DNA of 64,000 nt from Pontimicrobium aquaticum (lineage in GTDB: Bacteria; Bacteroidota; Bacteroidia; Flavobacteriales; Flavobacteriaceae). A program made the translations under genes and the position numbers. Numbering within the stretch: position 1 is the first letter of the stretch; each line of letters starts with the position of its first letter. Positions 61,828 to 64,000 of the stretch are shown here, in pieces. The notes under the pieces were generated by a model. It ran no database searches. It saw only the letters and a program-made list of their open reading frames with translations, and was not told the DNA's origin. Where the stretch lies: positions 186,001 through 250,000 of the forward strand of contig NZ_SUPL01000006.1 of NCBI RefSeq assembly GCF_005047595.1, given 5' to 3'.

Positions 61828-62613
61828 CTAAACAAGTGATGTTGCTAAGGGATCAAAACATAGTTTGGCTCCTTTACGCTCTGGTGACGTAGCGTCTCCC
61901 ATCCAATCATCCACAGATTTCTTATCTAAATTTGCTAACTTATCAGCATAAGCTCTAATTAAATCTGGAAGAATAACATATTCCGTTCTATTCACTTCAT
62001 ATTCTTGAAGGTTTATTTCAGACTTTCCTTTCTCATATTTCATGTGTAAGGTCGTATAGTAAATAAATATACGAGGTTGAAGTGGGTTTGTCATATCAAT
62101 AGTAGACTGTGAAAATATATTCTTCCAATCCTCTTTTGATTCTTTCCCAAATACAGATTTAGCCATATTAGCAATACTTTCCTTCATGGCATTTTCGTCT
62201 GATTTACTAATCCCATCATAAAGGCTTACAATTTGGTCAATAAGTACATTATAGTTTTTAGACTCATATTTACTTTTAGTCTTCTCATTTTTGTAGAGTG
62301 CAAAAAATGGTGTATTATCAACTTCCTTGATATAGTCTTGAAAATAAACAGCTAATTGCTCGGAAGATAAACTTGTTGGATGAAAATTTGCACGATTCTG
62401 TACGTGACCTAATAGACTTGCTACAGCAGTTGGCAAATTTTGTGGTTCGCTATACACTTTTGATCCTTCTGAATCTGGATCACTTGTGTCATTTCCTAAC
62501 ATATTGCCACGTGCAACAGCTTGTTTTTTTCCCTCAGGTGCGTCATGAAATCGAAAATCTGGAGATACGTGAATCCATGATTCAATTAATTGAGTAATGT
62601 TTGTTGTTTTCAT
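61828..62613 (-). CDS. array paralog 1, unknown family
   Basis: 261 residues, no signal peptide and no membrane segment. It shares long identical stretches with the two upstream neighbours: 'KVYSEPQNLPTA', 'NRANFHP', 'TPFFAL', 'ESKNYNVLIDQI', 'SKSDENAM', 'MAKSVFG', 'TTIDM/STIDM', 'YYTTLHMKY', 'GKSEI', and 'SPER...AKLCF'. No known domain is recognised. The C-terminal 'W..', 'SPER' and 'LCF' positions are the most conserved across all three copies. It ends the array and is followed by a strong terminator. Confidence 0.85.
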   Translation of the reverse strand: MKTTNITQLIESWIHVSPDFRFHDAPEGKKQAVARGNMLGNDTSDPDSEGSKVYSEPQNLPTAVASLLGHVQNRANFHPTSLSSEQLAVYFQDYIKEVDNTPFFALYKNEKTKSKYESKNYNVLIDQIVSLYDGISKSDENAMKESIANMAKSVFGKESKEDWKNIFSQSTIDMTNPLQPRIFIYYTTLHMKYEKGKSEINLQEYEVNRTEYVILPDLIRAYADKLANLDKKSVDDWMGDATSPERKGAKLCFDPLATSLV

Positions 62614-62673
62614 AATACTTGTGTTTAATAGTTAATAAAAATTGATTTATAATTAAAGTTTCTGTGATACTAA

Positions 62674-63462
62674 TTAATTCCTTTGTGCCTTACTCACTTG
62701 AAAACACAATTTCGCATTTACTCTTTCAGGTGAAGATGATTCTAAAATCCATTGATCTACGGGTGTCCTTGGCAAAACTGATAACTTATTAGCATAAGCC
62801 CTTATAAAATCAGGAAGTACAGCATATTCTTGTTTATTAACTTGGTATTCCTGAAGTCTTATTTCAGATTTTCCTTTAACATACTTCATATGTAATGTTG
62901 TATAGTATATTAAGATTCGGGGAAGCAAAGGGTTTGCCATATCTATTGTCGTCAATAAGAAAGCCGTTTTTTGATCATGAAGAGGATCTCTACCAAATAC
63001 AGATTTTGCCATATCTGCAATACTTTTTCTCATCGCATTTTCATCTGATTTGCTTAACACACCATCATATAGACTAATTATCTGATCTATTAATACATTA
63101 TAGTTTTTAGATTCGAATTTATTTACTCTTGATTCTTCCTTTTCCAAAGCAAAGAATGGAGTTAAATTGATTTGTTTTAAATAATTTATAAAATCGCTCA
63201 CCAATCGCTCACCCGATTGACTTTGGGGGTGAAAATTTGCTCGATTTTCTACATGATTTAGTATACTCGCTATGGCAGTAGGTAAATTTTGTGGTTCAGA
63301 ATACACCTTAGCCCCTCTAGAATCTGGATTACTTGTATCAGTCCCTAACATATTAGCACGTGCTATAACCTGAAAAATGTTATTTGGTAATTCGCTAACT
63401 CGAAAACTAGGAGAGATATGAATCCAAGCTTCTACTAGTTGAGTAATATTTAGATTTCGCAT
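62674..63462 (-). CDS. array paralog 2, unknown family
   Basis: 262 residues, about half identical to paralog 1 by eye, with the same layout: an N-terminal 'NITQLVEAWIHISPSFR' opening, 'NMLGTDTSNPDSRGAKVYSEPQNLP' segment, central 'ESKNYNVLIDQIISLYDG', and C-terminal 'SPERVNAKLCF'. No signal peptide. It lies 60 bases upstream of paralog 1 with no terminator between, so co-transcription is likely. The function is unknown. Confidence 0.85.
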   Translation of the reverse strand: MRNLNITQLVEAWIHISPSFRVSELPNNIFQVIARANMLGTDTSNPDSRGAKVYSEPQNLPTAIASILNHVENRANFHPQSQSGERLVSDFINYLKQINLTPFFALEKEESRVNKFESKNYNVLIDQIISLYDGVLSKSDENAMRKSIADMAKSVFGRDPLHDQKTAFLLTTIDMANPLLPRILIYYTTLHMKYVKGKSEIRLQEYQVNKQEYAVLPDFIRAYANKLSVLPRTPVDQWILESSSPERVNAKLCFQVSKAQRN

Positions 63463-63507
63463 ATCTATATTTGATTAATTAAATGGTTTACTTAAATAAT
63501 GTTTGGA

Positions 63508-64000
63508 TTATTCAATTGCCTCTACTTGAAAACATAATTGGTAACTTTTCTTTTCGGGTGATGTCGATTCTTTAATCCATTCATCTACATTTTTTTTATC
63601 TATCGCAGCAAGTTCCTTAGCATTTGCTTTTATGACATCTGGAAGTATTGGAAACACATTTTTAACTATGACATAACTTTGCTTATTAATTTCATCCTTT
63701 CCATCTTTATGTTTCATATAAAAACTAGCATCATAAATCAATAAATATGGAGCTGATGAGTTGTTCATGTTTAAAGTGAACATTGAAAAAACATAAGTAC
63801 TTGTAGCTATACCACCTGAACTAAATACAGATTTACCCATATTTGCGAGCGATGTTTTAAGTAGATTTAAATCTGAAGTAGATAGTTCATCAAAAATGCT
63901 TACAACCTGATCGAGTAAAACATTATAATTTTTTGATGAAAAGGACTTATTATATTTTTTTGTTTGTATTGGTGCAAAAACAGGAAATTGAGCTATTTGT
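63508..64000 (-). CDS. array paralog 3, unknown family, 5' end beyond window
   Basis: The visible part codes 164 residues to the stop at 63508. The ATG at 63840 is not the start: the frame stays open to the window edge, and the upstream translation ('FPVFAPIQTKKYNKSFSSKNYNVLLDQVVSIFDEL') aligns with paralogs 1 and 2. It is more diverged than they are from each other, but keeps 'MGKSVFS', 'ILPD', 'EWI..STSPEKK...LCFQV'. It lies 45 bases upstream of paralog 2. Confidence 0.8.
   Translation of the reverse strand, partial: QIAQFPVFAPIQTKKYNKSFSSKNYNVLLDQVVSIFDELSTSDLNLLKTSLANMGKSVFSSGGIATSTYVFSMFTLNMNNSSAPYLLIYDASFYMKHKDGKDEINKQSYVIVKNVFPILPDVIKANAKELAAIDKKNVDEWIKESTSPEKKSYQLCFQVEAIE

Overview
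The window looks like chromosome of a marine-type Flavobacteriaceae bacterium (phylum Bacteroidota). It is AT-rich and shows almost no Shine-Dalgarno sequences. Many -7 boxes fit TAnnTTTG. It carries the type IX secretion gene porQ beside cmk, a TonB-dependent receptor, RNase Y, thrombospondin-type-3 lipoproteins and several families named mainly from Flavobacteria (DUF6452, DUF6048, DUF4294, CCC-motif membrane protein). The genus cannot be fixed from the sequence. No rRNA, tRNA, CRISPR array, prophage or insertion sequence was seen.

Layout. 0-5.3 kb: small STAS-like proteins, rnz, the pyrimidine pair pyrR-pyrB, and rpsA. 5.5-10.6 kb: cmk-porQ, small lipoproteins, lon. 10.8-13.8 kb: an ECF sigma factor, a probable anti-sigma factor and two repeat-rich beta-ladder surface proteins (DUF4097 and DUF2807 types). 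13.8-20.5 kb: UMF1-type transporter, M48 lipoprotein peptidase, msrB, a DinB-like protein, lpdA, aroQ and two small outer-membrane barrels. 20.7-24.1 kb: xerD, then a 10-copy TTAGGTG array, rny, a convincing 6S RNA, zapA and a coiled-coil partner. 24.3-32.9 kb: M23 peptidase, TonB-dependent receptor, cysteine desulfurase, Smr protein and a block of four tiny membrane proteins. 32.9-49.2 kb: rocD, rlmD, DUF6452/DUF6048, an S41 peptidase with a His-rich linker, RNA and small-molecule methyltransferases, a ZIP transporter, hydrolases, a DUF4236 coiled-coil protein, trhA and an M42 peptidase. 49.5-58.8 kb: penicillin acylase, NUDIX, PrsW, a three-gene biotin-dependent acyl-CoA carboxylase, an amidohydrolase and MarC. 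58.8-64 kb: three small genes including a DinB protein, a trypsin-like protease with a long N-terminal region, and a tandem array of three paralogous proteins of unknown family, the last cut by the window edge.

Most genes are ordinary housekeeping or envelope genes. The parts least explained by known families are: the protease plus three-paralog array at 60.3-64 kb; the sigma/anti-sigma/beta-ladder operon at 10.8-13.8 kb; the DUF2752/CCC/CD225 membrane block at 31.5-32.9 kb; three AGCATTAA repeats exactly 21 bp apart upstream of the porQ -7 box; and interleaved inverted repeats just before the lon start codon. Several intergenic gaps hold imperfect palindromes (GTCATTC-type and a cassette-end-like element) that look like dispersed non-coding repeats.
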